Shown here: positions 1 through 13,088 of the stretch, piece by piece
How the letters are laid out: every line of letters starts with the position of its first letter
How positions within the stretch are numbered: position 1 is the stretch's first letter
NCBI GenBank assembly: GCA_022316685.1
Contig: JAKJHU010000046.1
Location: 8,097,001-8,161,000, forward strand
Source: Progne subis subis
Taxonomy: Eukaryota; Chordata; Aves; Passeriformes; Hirundinidae
Direction of reading: 5' to 3'
Length of the DNA stretch: 64,000 bases
The notes under the pieces: generated by a model
What the model was told of the DNA's origin: nothing
Seen by the model: the letters and a program-made list of their open reading frames with translations, nothing else
Database searches by the model: none
Position numbers and translations under genes: made by a program

Positions 1-162
1 TGCCTCTCCCTCGGAAATAGTGCTTGATTTCCACAGTTTTCCATGGTCAGATAGGATCCAGGTATTCTCTTCCAGAAATAATTCAGTTTACTCATCAAAC
101 GCTCCTTCGGGCACGTGGGGCACAGGGAGCTGGCGCTCAGGTGTGAACAGCCCTATTAACAC

Positions 163-189
163 CTCCCAGAGCTATTGGAGCTCTGGGAG
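163..189. repeat. perfect 11-bp inverted repeat (hairpin)
   Basis: CTCCCAGAGCT at 163-173 and AGCTCTGGGAG at 179-189 are exact reverse complements separated by 5 bases (attgg). It would form a tight, GC-rich stem. It lies just right of a CpG cluster at 98-137. Confidence 0.85.
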
Positions 190-3100
190 AGCTACATGAC
201 TGAGCAAGAGTCTGGGGCAGTCCTCAAAGGGACTTTGTGGTGGCTACTTTAGCACATGGGTCTATAAATCTGCACTTGCTACATCTTCTTAAAGGGTGAC
301 AGCATCTGACACAAATCATGTATTATCTTACTGACATCACTACATAAAACGTCAGCTAAATATATCAATTGTGGTGGGTTGACCTTGGCTGAAGGCACAT
401 CAGACTATGAGAACTATTTGTGGCCCTAACGGGAAACAGAAGCCTAGATATTCATGAATTCAATTAAATGATGTGCCAAAATATAGGTAAACTCTGTTAC
501 GTAAATTAAAAAAAAAAGTTCATAATTTAAGTAGGACTTTAAACTAGCTTTACAAGTGAGTTTATTTTATATTCCTATCACTTATCACTATTTAATTTAT
601 ATATATAACATATTTTATATATTTTTTCTAATATACATTGCCTTGATAAAACTCTAGAAGTTTATGCTAAGGTAAGAACAATTTTAGTGCCTAATCAACT
701 CATTTGTAAAGTAAAAATTTATACTGCAGGAAAACTGTGACTCAACAACAAGAGTTCAAGCAAAACTCCTAAGAAACACTGCTAAGTAGTCTTACATACC
801 TGCATTTTAAGAGATATATAAAAATAATTCCTTGGAATAACATCTTACATCAAATATATGTACCTAGACCAGTAGACAATTAGACTGCTCTGGGTCAGGA
901 ATGCAGCTACAGTTGACCCTGAGGAACTGGCATTTTATTTAATTGTACAAGTGCTTTGCACTAACAACAGGAAAGATGCTTTTAATTCTAAATTGACAGC
1001 AAAAGTGATCTGCAAATTATAACCTTTCATTCCAGCCTGCAGTTGTCTAACACAACTTTCTTTCATTCTGCTTCTAACCAATTCTCTCACTTTTAACCAC
1101 TAGTAATTTTCCAGGCATTTCATTCCCTTTGCTTACATTCCTATCCTCTCAATTTAAAGAAGAAATTCCTGGTTTTTGTCATGTTCTGACTGTTTTCTGT
1201 TCATGCAACCACTGTAATAATTTTGAAGATGTATTTCCACTAAAGAATTTCCCAGGAATTACATTTAACAAAAATACGTGTCTTATATTCATTCCTCTTA
1301 TTTTGAAACATTTTGATCTTTTACACCTGAAAAGAAACACACTTTTAAAAGGTGATGATTCAGTATCTACTCACAAAATGCTTCACATCACTAGACTGGG
1401 ATCTAACTGATTTTAGACAAAAAATTAGAAATAGCTGCTTAACATTTTTGTCCAGTAAAATGAATTATTGAATAATAATTTATGACAATCACTTGCAAAC
1501 TTCATTCCTACTAAAAGAGGTTATTATCTTAATTCCTGTATAGTCATCTTATGAAACTTTTAGATGCTAGGATAATTAATGTGATATATAAAGATATATA
1601 TTATTAAAGTCATAATATAATAAATCATATATAAAGGCAAAAATATCTTGATTACATGAGACATATGGAGCACAAAGATAATGACCATTGTACCAGCAAG
1701 ATGCAATAATAGAGAACTCTTCAAAGTATTTAAATTACATAACACATACAATTTTAATAATTTGACACACTAATAATAACTAGTAGTAGTAAATATGTAA
1801 ACAATAATTAATGATCAAGTTCAATTAGATTTGTATTTCAAATATCTCCTGCATCTCTTCATGAAGGAGACTTGCACAGATGAGGCTTCATTAGTCCTTC
1901 ATAAACTAAGCTCTATATAACCGAACATCAGTAGGGCTACACTTTTTTAATTCTTCCCAAGTTTTCGATACCATGGCCAACAGAACAACATCCATCAATG
2001 GAAAAATTACAAAGCACTGTAGCTTTTATTACTCTCTGTTGATATAATAACAAAGCCACATTCTTTTATTTGAAACAATATTTACCACTCAGTAGATAGT
2101 TTGTGTTGTACATAAGCCTCTCAACTGCTCTTCTGCAAAAGCATCTCTCCTTGTGGCTATTTTACTTCAGGAAAATTAAAGTTGACCCTGGACCCTGCCA
2201 TGTCTCCTTCTTATTCAAAACCACTAAAATGTTTCTCCCTGTAGGAGACATTAATTGGAAAACTACGTTGTTTCAAAGTTACATTTCCTTTCTAAATTGT
2301 CATTTCTTTCAAGTAATCTCAAACCTTTTCAGCTGAACACTAGCTCTGTGATGCTGATTTCAATTCTAGGCAATGTGAATAGAAGTTCTCTATAACTATT
2401 TGCACACTAGCAGAATCCAACTGTTTTATTAAAAGATGACAGCAATTCTCCCTAAGAAATGGCCTGATATAAAACTGGCTTGCTGGGGAACAGGTCATTC
2501 TGACTTTTCTATTTTGAATTTAATTTCAATTCTGAAATTTTCAATTCATCCTTTTCCTGAAAATTGTTACTACAACACCTCAACAAATTAGCAACAGATG
2601 GCATAGAGATCCATGCACACGTTATTTAGAGATTCCTCCTTTTCTACGTTATTTTCATTTAGCCAATATTGAGACATAAAATACCGGTTGTATTTATACA
2701 AGTGGTATCTGTAAAGAATGCTGGGGCACAGCCAGTCAAGTTGTGTAAAGCATTCACAAACTGGCATATAAACGTTTCTGAAACAAAAAGCAGGACTGGA
2801 TAATCTCTTCTTCAAATCAATTGCTCTGAATGGCAGAAATAATTTTCAACACTTTCAAGTACTCAAAGCATATCAAACTCAGAAACGACTTAATGCCTAG
2901 CAGAGCCACGACAATGTACACCGGTCACCCGGAGCACGGCAGGGAAAGTGTTGGCTTGGGTCCAAAAAAGCACTTAGACCAACTAAAGTAAAACTTGAGT
3001 GGAGCATTGGTACTAAGTCCCAGAGTGCAATTCCCAACCCCCACTTCACTTCCTACATGTCCAAATGGCTGTAGCTACTTCGCCTCCACTTTTCAACTCC

Positions 3101-6100
3101 CCAAACTTCAGAAAGGGTGCTGGGCATGCCCAACACCTCAGAGCTTGGTGACACACAAAAGCCCTTTTGGGATTCTCAGGCAAGACCTGCAGACACCATG
3201 GCTCTTCCGTGGGGCCAGCCAGGCTAAGAGAATGCCATCAGCAAAGCCACAAAAGCAAAGCACCGCCCAGCATCCAAGTGAACAGCAAAATACTGCCTTC
3301 CATCATTCCTACAAGAACTAGTTACAGCTGGAGAAGTAGAAGACACTGTTTTGGTACCATCCTCTCCCAGAAGGGATAGACAACTACATTTGAAATACAC
3401 AGGAGCTAAAGAAACTGGCTGGGGTCTCTGTTCCCTAAAACAGTATTTTTATATTGTATCAAACAATTGTTTACAGCAAAACCCATTATCTCCTTGTTGA
3501 AGAAATACCCTTAGCATTTGTCTGCTTCTGTTCTTTTCCTTCTGGCTCCATAAATCTTGAACACTTAAATACATACTGGCACAGTTCCACTTAAACAAGA
3601 TCTACATCCCGATTAAGGCCTTCCCCCACAGAGGCAAGTGAATGTTTTGATGCGCTCCAGCTGAAGAGGCTGAACCTGAGTTCTTCTCTTCCAAAGCAGA
3701 TACTCCAGCCAGCAGGCTAGTACAGAAAGCACAGCCACTTTCTTTTATGACCACATTTGAAATAAAATACGGAGTCAGTTATGCCTATAAAGAGGAATGG
3801 TTTCAGTAGAAGTATTAGGTTGCAAATCCCAGTCCCAGGAAAAAAAAAAGTCCGGCTTCAGCACTTCTGAAATGCTCAATGCTTGTACAGTCCCTCAGCC
3901 ATGATGGCTGGCTTGGATTCTCTTCTTGCAGACCTAATTCTCCCTGTTCACTGTATACAGAGCTTAGGCCTCAAAAGAATAGCTGAGAATTCAATTTTGG
4001 AAGCCAAGTATCTGTTCTACACATGACAGTGGTGAGAAGCACTAAATCTACTAGATCTGGTTGCTGATGGGAGTCTTAGCAACTTCCTCAGCTAGCAAGC
4101 TGCTAAATTTTCTGTTTAAGGGCTGTATGTATTATTTACTACCCATTTGGCTGGGGTTTAGTTTGTTTTTAGCTGTGTTCAGACGGTTTTGAAATAGGCC
4201 AAGACAAGAATCAACATTCTCTTCAATCCATCAAGAAAACACAAGCAAGAGAGGAGTGGGAAAGCAGAGCAGAGAGCATAATTAATGTGACACTTGCTCC
4301 CTTACAACGCGGAGAGTTAACGTACACATTTGGGATTGCAACTCTGATTTCTAAGTAATGGCATGGTGCAATACCCATAAGAAACACTGCAGGCAATACT
4401 TCAAAAACCCATTTATAATTTCATAAAGACACGGAATATGAGGCAAGATATGATTTTGCATTTCTTTTTCCATATACAGCATTTTTAAAAGGGTTAATTC
4501 TGAAGAACAGTGTTTTCCTCTGGAACAATATACACTATGCATATATTCCACTCTTATGCCTTCCCCTCTGCTGATAAGTAGTGGGAAAGGGCAACTCAGA
4601 AAAAATGTCATCCCATATCTGTCTCCCACTCAGCACACACTAACCCAATTCTCAAAAATCTCATCAGAGTTCAGCTCATTAAATTCAACTGAAGGATGAG
4701 AACGAAGCTGCACCACTAACTGTGCACAGTTTGTGTTTACCAGCAAGAACACTGTACGCAGTGTTGCTTACAACATACCCTGTAGTAGGAAGCATTCTTG
4801 TTGGCAGCTTTGACAATTTATCTATTCATATCAAAGTGAAAGAGAGGCTGCTTTAAAACTGGTGCTCCTTGCCCTAATGGGAAAAGAAGAATATTAAAAA
4901 CTATTACAGTGAAATCTCTGTTGTCATCAAAAGGTCGTTGATTCAACAGACAAACAACCTAGTGTTAATGATTTAACAAAACATTTTTCACACAGATTAC
5001 ATGCTCATCCATCAATATATAGTATTTTTCACATCAAGAAACTAAAGATAATTTGTTTCTAAAATGTCAATTACAAAAAAATGCATGAAAATCAAATACA
5101 ACACTGAAGTAATTATGCTCTTACCTAAGCAATGCAATTAAGAACACAGAAAATAAATGTTGCCATTGTTTGCACACAGACTCATTAACAAGAGGACTGT
5201 CCTAAAAGGAAAATAGTCTTGCTGTGAAATTTTTTCAGCAGTTTTTTGATTTGAAAAGATGTATATTAAGGCAAGCACATAGGCCCGAATTTCATCAGTC
5301 ACTCATCTCTGTTTTGAGCACAAGGGAGAGAAGGTAAGAGGCTGATTTTGACTTTGTGAAAGTAACTACACCAACACATTCCTGCCAAATAGCGTATGAA
5401 ATAAGATAAACATTACACACTATTTCAATCATCCTGAACTCAAGAAAAATAGAACTCATACAATAATCAAAAGAGTAGAGAGCAGTTAAGACTCTTTCAC
5501 TTACTTTGAAAATAAGTTTTTCAGCTGAAGAAAAGTATGTTAAAAACATCTTGATTTTGAAATTGTCAGCATACTAAAAAAAGGCATATGCAAACATCTA
5601 TTGCATAGAGGACCAAAAAATGAGAAGTTTATTTCCTCTCTAACTGTAAGCTTCAAAAAACCCCACTCTCTACATATTCTGAAATTTTTTCTAAAAAGTG
5701 GATTTACAAACATGTGTTAATAAAAATAGCCTCAAATGCAAGCTCAATATTACTTTAACATTATATTGACACTCTCCTGATAACTTATAAAATACTATAT
5801 GGTTTTCAAGAAATTGAAATGTAAATTGTTTATCAAAATGTGAATAGTCAACAAAGAAAGTGATAATGGAATTTATGCAGGCTGCAAAGATATTTTGCAG
5901 GTAAAGTCAAAATCTACAAGTTAAAAATCCAGCAAAATCCATCATCATTAGACAAATTTAGGAGTTTTAGTTGCAATCATGTATGTATTTCTCCATAACT
6001 GATGATGACAATACACTTGTTTTTTATGTATGAAATAGAAAATTTATTGTGTATTTAACTATTCATTTTATTGCTTGTAAGTGCTGGCTTGGTGAAAGCT

Positions 6101-9100
6101 GCTGTTAAATATGTGAGTGTTGGAAATGTTGACAGTTGACAGGTAGGGTTTTTTTGGCTTTGTTTCAAATGAATGTTTTACTCCTCTTGTGTAGAGTTGA
6201 GCTAAATATTGTCATTCTAACTTTGACTCTGCAATGTGCAGGTGACTCATCCAAAGCCACATTACATAGGTGGCGTCAATGAAAATTCTTCCCTGACACA
6301 GTACCTAGAAGTGCAGAGAACAAAAGAGAATTAGGTAATTCAAAAAAGCATTTTTCATATACCAGTAGACTCTGAGAAACTATGTATGAACTGTGCACCC
6401 ATTTCAGTAGGGGATTTGAGCTATTTCATGGCAATATATTAGAATTTAAACACTTGTATCTGTGATTAATTTGCCACTTTTGTAATTTGACTCTATCTTC
6501 AATGTTAGAGTTTGTCAGAAGTTACAGTACTGTAATTCATCTAGAAATTTGGTCAACGTTTGAAGTAAGTTGTTATTCTTGACTGACTAACAGGCTGGGG
6601 TAAGACAGTCTTGTACATGTTAACTATCTAGAACCACACAGTTCTAGAACCACTAGCCATGACCAAGTACTGTTACATTCCCCTAAGCTGATAAATCTAG
6701 CCATTTAACATGTTAAATAAAATACAGAAGCTGATATCCAGTGTTGCATCAACCAGAACTAAAAGTATTCTTGTACTTCTGTATATTTTTGGCTGAATGA
6801 CTTGTTTCCAGGAACAACAACAACAACAAAAGAAAATACAGAAAACTCCAGAAGGCCCCAGTCAAGGCTGGAGCTCTTTTCTGCTATACAAACATTTTTT
6901 CCTATTCTGGATGTATACAGAATGACAGGTCATAAGCTCACCCATATACAGTCATTTGCAGGATCAGCCATAGATGTTATGTTGCCTGCTCTAAAGAGAT
7001 CAGAATAAAATTCGTCCAAGTTTTGTCACTGACCTCTAAAAGACCAGAATGAAGTCAAAGAAATTCTCGTCTTACAACCATTTCAAACACAACAGAAATA
7101 CAAAGTAGAAGCTGAAACAAAACTTACATAAAAAATTATTTATATAAATGAAAGTGTCCCAGATTGGCCTGATGTTGGAGTTCATTTTAAGCTAATTCTA
7201 TAAACTGTGAGCATTTCTCTGGGCACAGTCTCTTCATGATACTGATTAGACCAAAAAACTCCTTCCCAACTAATCTGTTCATTCTGACTTAATTAATGTA
7301 TATGTGACACCAGTGCTAAGGATCTGCACAAGATTTATAGGCTACCACAGTGTGAACTCATGCCAGCAGAGTCTTAATTACTTTCAGAAAAATGGGAAAT
7401 GTGATGACCATGTTTATTGTTATAACTTTTTTTTTCTTTTGAACTAATCAAAGACAGCTTACATAATTCACTAGCAAGACAAAATATTCATAATGCTCTA
7501 CAGGACAGTAATTCCTGATGGAAATATCAGACATCTGCAGCTTTCTGAGAAGCAGAAAAAGGCTGTCCCATTGCTGAAAAAAACCCCACCAAAATAAAAA
7601 CTCAACAACCCAAAACCTGGCATAGGCCAACATTTCTAGCATTTATAAATGTCTACTGCGTTACCCAGAAAACAGATAGCTACTGTGCAGTGTATTAAGA
7701 TCCTTAGTCCAGCTGGTCCATTTTTTCCTAAGGTTTAAAAATCATTTCAAAAAATACAAAGTATTTTTAATGGATTTCAATGGTCTCTTTCTTCTTTTGC
7801 ATAAAATCACTCAGAAGAAGGATGTTTTCTTAAAAACAATCTGCTATCCAGGTCCACCCTCCCAGGCATGTCCCTTGGAGCTGTTCCCAAACTTTCCCCA
7901 AAGCACTAGCGTTTCAGCAACTGGAATGACAACTTCTTTTTAATTGTTTGAGATCCTGCAGGCTTCTATCTGAGAACAAAGCGTGCACATAAAGCACATT
8001 CTATGGCTGTGATTCAAGTTCTTTTGAAAATAAATGATATATTGAAACAATGCTATGTTACATAAAGCGGTCTGACACTGGATGCTCAGCATTACACCAA
8101 ATCACGGCCAAGTTCAATTCCCACCCTTGCAACTGGACATAGACAAAGCACAATAAAACTTAAATAAAGCAGCTTTGCATTATGTGGAACCTAAAGCATT
8201 TGGTTGAAGCCTGAAGGGACTTTACCACCAAGAAAAGATAAAGTTCATTTAGCGACAAACAAATAAAGAAACCAACACAAAAGTCTACTTGATGATTTGG
8301 CAGGGATACATTTTCATTGTACGAGAACATGAGACTATCAGATGAAGCACAAAAGCAATACATTTAAAGCTGTCAGAAGGAAGTCCTCTAACACAATATG
8401 CAATTAACCTACCGTCTCATTACCGGAACATATCACTAAGGTCAAGAGCTTAGTAAGATTCACTACAAAAATTAGGAATTATATGCATCATGAGGACATT
8501 CACATATACGTCAGGCAGGGTATCTGAAGACACATTTTAAGAAAGGGGTTTTGATGACTGATTACTCTTTTCTGAAGATTTGATATTTTTACTGTATATT
8601 TGAGCTAAAATATGACTCAACAACACGGGTAACAAAGCTACTAACTTCAGCAGAGTAGGATGCTCACCTCAGGTACTGGCAAGCAGTAAAATATTGGAGA
8701 AATTGCACAAATACTTTGATTTACAGCATGATGACAATTTTTTCTAATTAAATCAGTAAAACCACAATGCAAATTCTTTCAGGGCACTTTAAAGCAGTCT
8801 AACTACATGTAACTTTGTAACTAATTTAGAAAATTAAGTTAAGCAAATTTAAACAATCTGTAAATTAAGTTTGTGTATTTAGAAATAGTATTTTTCCATT
8901 CAGCCCTTCAACAACAGCACTGCAGTACCACTCTCCCCTCTTTTGCTCATTCTTAGTTCTTATATCTATCAACCTATTAATTATTAATACTTTTTACACA
9001 TCAAATGGCTCAGCTATAATGTAAACTTCATGCCAATTGTTTTTGTAATTTAAACCAAGGGTTTGGGCTCTTCTTTTTTTCCTGAGTTGGCACTCATTTC

Positions 9101-9522
9101 CCAGCCAATATAGAGAATATCACATTTATTAAATTAAGCCTTGGACTTTCAGAAGACTTCACAAAAGGATGTGTTTGTAATCTTCAGTGTTTATTTTACT
9201 ATGAAACCAACACATTCAGCAATAAGTCAGATTTATTGTGAAAATAAACACATTAAGACCTTATAAATAGCTGTTAGAAAAGTTCCGTATGGTCTGCCAA
9301 AAGCCCCAAATGATTGGTTCATGAACTTTTCCTCTGTATGCTCTAATGGCTTGAAAAAATTGTTTATTTTTGACTGGTTATGAATAGATGAGGATTATAT
9401 TTCATCTACAGTCTCCATTAAAGTATCGGGATTTAGAAAACTTCCAAACTTTTCAGAAACTCCCATTAAAAAAAATAAACTGTTGACAGCAGATATACAT
9501 AATGGAATGGCAAAGCAGAGTG
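190..9522. other. single-copy AT-rich DNA, no gene seen
   Basis: No splice-bounded frame with convincing coding composition and no interspersed repeat. A small CpG cluster at 2908-2940 has no convincing exon boundaries. Confidence 0.5.
6813..6829. repeat. (AAC)n microsatellite
   Basis: Five and a half units of AAC within otherwise single-copy DNA. Confidence 0.8.
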
Positions 9523-9760
9523 TTATTTTAAAGCTGCATTTACACAATGAGTTTCTCAATTTACCTAATTATATCCCCCAAAAGGGAAAGAATAAATCAT
9601 GGCTCAAAGATTCTGCAAGGCTTTGCTGGTTTATCTAAACGCCTATAGCAATTGCTGCAGCATGAGTTAATGTAAATAACTGTCTACTCCAGCAAGAAGG
9701 CTTTAATTGCTTTTATACCTGCAGCAAATTATCTTCAAAAAGCACAGGAGCCTTTTGGTG
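9523..9760. promoter_or_regulatory. possible conserved regulatory element
   Basis: Repeat-free block with clustered short developmental-factor-like words (TAATTATA, TAATTG, GTAAATAA forkhead-like, GTTAATG) and several CTGCAGCA-type words. No open frame or splice signal explains it. Inference only. Confidence 0.22.
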
Positions 9761-11123
9761 AGAGGTTGGACATACACACACTTACTTGTACATGATCCCT
9801 GCATCCTTTGGTATCCAGGGCCCTCCTAAATTTACTCTCTAGGAATTATAACACTTTCCCCAGTATCAAGGAGTCAGCGTCAGTTTCCAAATCACTCAGA
9901 TCTTTTCAGATCTCTCCAGCACACAGAAACAAAGATGCCACCTCATAAAACCAGGATGGAGAAGTATTCCTCTAAAATGCAGCCATCTTTCTAAGCATGG
10001 AGAAAGATCAAAGTCCTCATTCTCAAACCTTAAAAGAGTATCTGCAAAATTACACTCTGATGTTTGAGTATAAAACCAGATGTCACTACTTTAATAAAAA
10101 GCATATCTGGGTGGACATTGCATTAGGGAAACTCTTCTCAGTAGTGATAACCAATATTTTAACAACAGGAAGGGCCAGAAAACATTTCAATTTCATGAAA
10201 ACTGGAGGCTTGGTATTATTTTCTCATTCAATACTAATAAAAGAAATCAGTTTCTTAGTGGTTTTCAAGGAAATAGGAGAGATGGAGAGCAGCTGAAAGC
10301 CCAGCAAGCAGATGTCTTGTGACAGGAAGGACCATAATTGCACAATATGGAGCAAACATTTGAATTTAGACAAATACCTTGGTCAGTTTTAATTCTCGAA
10401 ACTGTTGTTTGCAAGTATAAAATAAACACTAACTTGTTCAACAGAAAACACTGCCAAGTGCCTTAGTAAGGGTACACCATTGAGCCCCAGAAAGCCCCTG
10501 AGCTCCAGCCACTCCTCCCACTGAAAGCATCACCAATGCATTAACACAAAAATTTTCAGCTTTGAATTAGAGAACATACCCCTCCCCCTGCTTTTAAAAC
10601 AAATGTAGGACTCTAATGTCACCTGATACCCATCAGAAATTAGATGACATTCCAGCAATGGAAAAAAACATGCAGCAGAATTCCTCTTAAGTGAGCAGAA
10701 TTACCTCCTCCCAAGTAAAAGTCTTTTCTTTTTCTTTTCTACAGTTACTTTTACGTGCTACAGCAGATGCACCACGTTTTGTATTAGTTTCTGCTTGAAT
10801 GAATAATGGAGACATGAGCACTTGTATAAACAGGGAAAGGTATTTAATGAACATATTGTACACACTAAAGAGGCTGCTTTCTGTTGGAAGCGCACAGAAT
10901 GCATTCTTCCAAGCGCATGAAAATCCCACATTATTGATGCATGAGTTTTCTATGAACTGGGCCAGGCACAAACTGTCAACTGCATTTTAAACACTGAACA
11001 AAATGTGAGAATTGGGCATTTCCACATTAAAGAAAAAATTTTAAAAATATATAAAAAAATACAGTCCCTCACAGAAAACAGAAAATTCAAAAGTGACAAA
11101 ATTATTTTTACATAATTTTTTCA
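9761..11123. other. single-copy DNA, possible minus-strand 3' UTR
   Basis: If the minus-strand series ending at 11124 is real, this begins with its 3' UTR, with ATTAAA at 10847-10842 as a possible poly(A) signal. A short minus-strand open segment ending near 10707 (acceptor ...attcattcaagcag, donor GGAG|gtaatt) is weak and left uncalled. Confidence 0.3.
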
Positions 11124-11237
11124 TTAGAGATCATTTGTCTGTATTTCTATTTTGAAAATTCCGCCTGCTGGTCCCGGATGAGCGTGTTCCTCTAGAACTG
11201 CAATTTGTTTCATTGTGTTCTCATTCATTTCCATTCT
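11124..11237 (-). CDS. candidate exon C with stop, minus-strand series
   Basis: Open for 37 codons to TAA at 11126-11124, joining in phase 0 to exon B across a 344-bp gap. Base use is coding-like: a purine begins about 28 of 37 codons and T begins only one, with GC at position 1 near 57% against about 30% at positions 2 and 3. The peptide includes MNENTMKQIAVLEEHAHPG and ends GIFKIEIQTNDL. The acceptor (ttgctcatgaag) is weak, with its pyrimidine tract about 25 bases away. The same frame stays open further upstream, to a stop near 11332. A possible ATTAAA poly(A) signal lies downstream at 10847-10842. Not recognised. Confidence 0.22.
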   Translation of the reverse strand, partial: RMEMNENTMKQIAVLEEHAHPGPAGGIFKIEIQTNDL

Positions 11238-11491
11238 CTTCATGAGCAACAGTGACATTCGAAAAACCAAAAGAAAAGGACAGAGGAGTTGGAACCTCAC
11301 ATTTACAGCATATTTATAGCATTTGGCATGCTAGACACAGTTTTCTGAAAGATATTATTAGATTTGCCAGCAAGCGTCCTGCTGCTTTTTCAGGACCTTG
11401 TGGGTTTGATCTACGAAGGCAAATGCTGAGGCTTTAAAAGCCTGGCTGCAGCCAGAGTCTCGAGTGAGCTCTTTGGCTTCCTACACATTAG

Positions 11492-11656
11492 AAGCACAAG
11501 AACTACCAGACCAAAGTCCATCCAGCCAAGAGTCCTGTAGCCAACAGTGGCCAGCAATGGAAACTCATAATAAATGCTTACAAGGAACAGCGTGACACCT
11601 CCCTCATGCTCTCTCCCACGAGCTGGACGCACCGCGAGTATTTCATCATCATGTAA
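11492..11656 (+). CDS. candidate terminal coding exon (plus-strand reading of the CpG island)
   Basis: Starts after a good acceptor (gctctttggcttcctacacattag) in phase 0 and is open for 54 codons to TAA at 11654-11656. GC content is about 44%, 37% and 69% at codon positions 1, 2 and 3, far above the window's overall GC at position 3, which is a typical coding signature. The peptide includes KHKNYQTKVHPAKSP, then QQWKLIINAYKEQRDTS, and ends SWTHREYFIIM. The catch is that a minus-strand frame whose third positions face these carries the same third-position GC, so composition alone cannot choose the strand. The alternative minus-strand exon 11582-11659 overlaps it; both cannot be right in the usual case. 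Not recognised. Confidence 0.25.
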   Translation, partial: KHKNYQTKVHPAKSPVANSGQQWKLIINAYKEQRDTSLMLSPTSWTHREYFIIM

Positions 11657-11659
11657 TCC
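11582..11659 (-). CDS. candidate exon B, minus-strand series
   Basis: The splice sites are the best in this island: acceptor ccacgctgctgtctcctcccag and donor TTCCTT|gtaagc. The 78-base segment is open in two minus-strand frames. Phase 0 in and out gives GLHDDEILAVRPARG..., with G or C at 22 of 26 first positions, and joins in phase to exons A and C. The phase-2 frame gives RDYMMMKYSRCVQLVGES... with high third-position GC and would end at a stop if unspliced. The density of CpG is unusual for this AT-rich window. It overlaps the plus-strand candidate at 11492-11656. Confidence 0.22.
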
Positions 11660-11829
11660 CTGGGAGGAGACAGCAGCGTGGCCTGACACGGGCATCACAC
11701 AGACACAATGCTGACACAGTGGAACCGAGCAGGCTGAGGCAGCGTGGGGCTGCTTTGACTTTTGTCAGGCGTCCTGGGAGGTCAGAAGCGTGGCAGCAGC
11801 CAAAGTAGCTAGAAACTACATTGCCCTAC

Positions 11830-11959
11830 CAAAACAGTCATCAGCATTTCAGACCTCCCATACACACAGCTGCAAAAGGAGCTTCTCCGGCTCTCAGGTA
11901 CCAGGTTCACAGATAAGAGAGGCTTTATGAGTTCTGAGAAAGGCATTTTTGGCAACCTA
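11830..11959 (-). CDS. candidate exon A, minus-strand series
   Basis: Read on the minus strand, it follows an acceptor with a T-rich tract (tgtttttggtagcccttgccag) and ends at a donor TTTTG|gtaggg. Open for 43 codons, phase 2 in, phase 0 out (LPKMPFSELIKPLLSVNLVP..., then RSSFCSCVYGRSEML). Third-position GC is about 55%, against 39% and 45% at positions 1 and 2. The phase fits the next minus-strand segment at 11659-11582. No upstream exon identified and no family recognised. Confidence 0.18.
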
Positions 11960-12742
11960 CTGGCAAGGGCTACCAAAAACAGTGACCTAAATTTAACCCA
12001 GTAGTTTGACACCAGCAAATCAAACACCAGGTGTTGACATATTTGGGTGGCAATCGCATCTGGATTTCAGTCACAGGGAAAAGTGAGGAAATATTCAAAT
12101 TGGTTGGTACCCACAATCTGTACAAGAGTCCTCAAAAGTGTGCTTGCACACTTTTTTTAATACTTTAATACTTTTTTTTTTAATACTTTGATTATTTAGA
12201 AATAATGCCATTTACTATTATGACAGTTTCCCTCCATACAGGAAAGGTACTTCCTCCATTTGTGGCCTTTCATGCACAGCTTTTTCCAAAGGGAAGATGG
12301 AGACGGTGATGCACTCTCATTTAGGAAACTGACATCTATTTCCGATATGTAAGATCTCAATTGTCACCAACCTTCCAAATATTCTCCTCAGCCAGAAATT
12401 TTTTATCCTCCTTATGGACTTCCTAAATCCCTGACACTGAAGTTACCCACTCCAGAATTAAGCACCTCTTCATCAAATTAAAAATAAATTAGTCACACCT
12501 ATATTTGTGACAGCAAATTCAACAGCATTTCCTGACTTACACAAAATGAAGTCTTAAGGTTATAAATTGCCTCTATTGTGCAAAAGAGTATCTCAAAAAC
12601 TAGAAAAAAAGCTCAGATAGAGTTGTTAATATTTAATTGCCTTTGTGTATTGCAAAGTACCATGACATGCATATTTATCTTATAGCAGATTCTCCACCAA
12701 CTGGCTGAACAGCTCTGCATTTTATTAATATAAATCTGTATT
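11960..12742. other. single-copy DNA between the CpG island and CR1
   Basis: No gene seen. Holds the T-rich tandem repeat at 12151-12189 and is otherwise featureless. Confidence 0.5.
12151..12189. repeat. short tandem repeat, (T)n-AATAC units
   Basis: Three tandem units of ctttttttaata, ctttaata and cttttttttttaata, differing in T-run length. Looks like replication slippage. Confidence 0.75.
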
Positions 12743-13088
12743 TCATAGAATGGTTTGGGTTGGAAGGGACCCTAGATTATCTCATTCCAACAACGCTGCC
12801 ACAAGCAGGGACATCCATCACTAGACCAAGTTGCTCAAAGACCCAACCAACCTGGCCTTGAATGCTTTCAGGGACAGGGCATCCACAACTTCTCCGGGCA
12901 ACAGTGCCTCACCAGCGACAAAATGAAGAATTTCCTCCTTTTATATAACCTACCCTCTTTAAAGCCATTTTCCTATGTTCTATCACTACATGCCCTTGTG
13001 AGAATTCCCTCTCCAGCTGTTTTGCATGCTCCTTTAGGTATTAGAAGATCCTCCAAGAACTCTCTGGAGCCTTCTCTTTTCCAGGCTT
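12743..13088 (-). mobile_element. CR1 LINE, 5'-truncated 3' end
   Basis: This is the 3' end of an avian chicken-repeat-1 (CR1) non-LTR retrotransposon in antisense orientation. Reading the plus strand, it starts with tcatagaatggtttgggt, the complement of the CR1 3' terminus. The usual CR1 landmarks follow in order: ttggaagggac, agaccaagttgctcaaag, aacctggccttgaa, gggcatccacaacttctc, ctaccctctttaaagccatt, tatcactacatgccct and gagccttctcttttccaggct. Only one unit of the terminal octamer repeat remains. About 345 bp survive, so nearly all of the element including the reverse transcriptase is missing, as is normal for CR1. Several small indels and CpG losses suggest an old copy. No target-site duplication is visible, as expected for this family. 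Confidence 0.93.
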
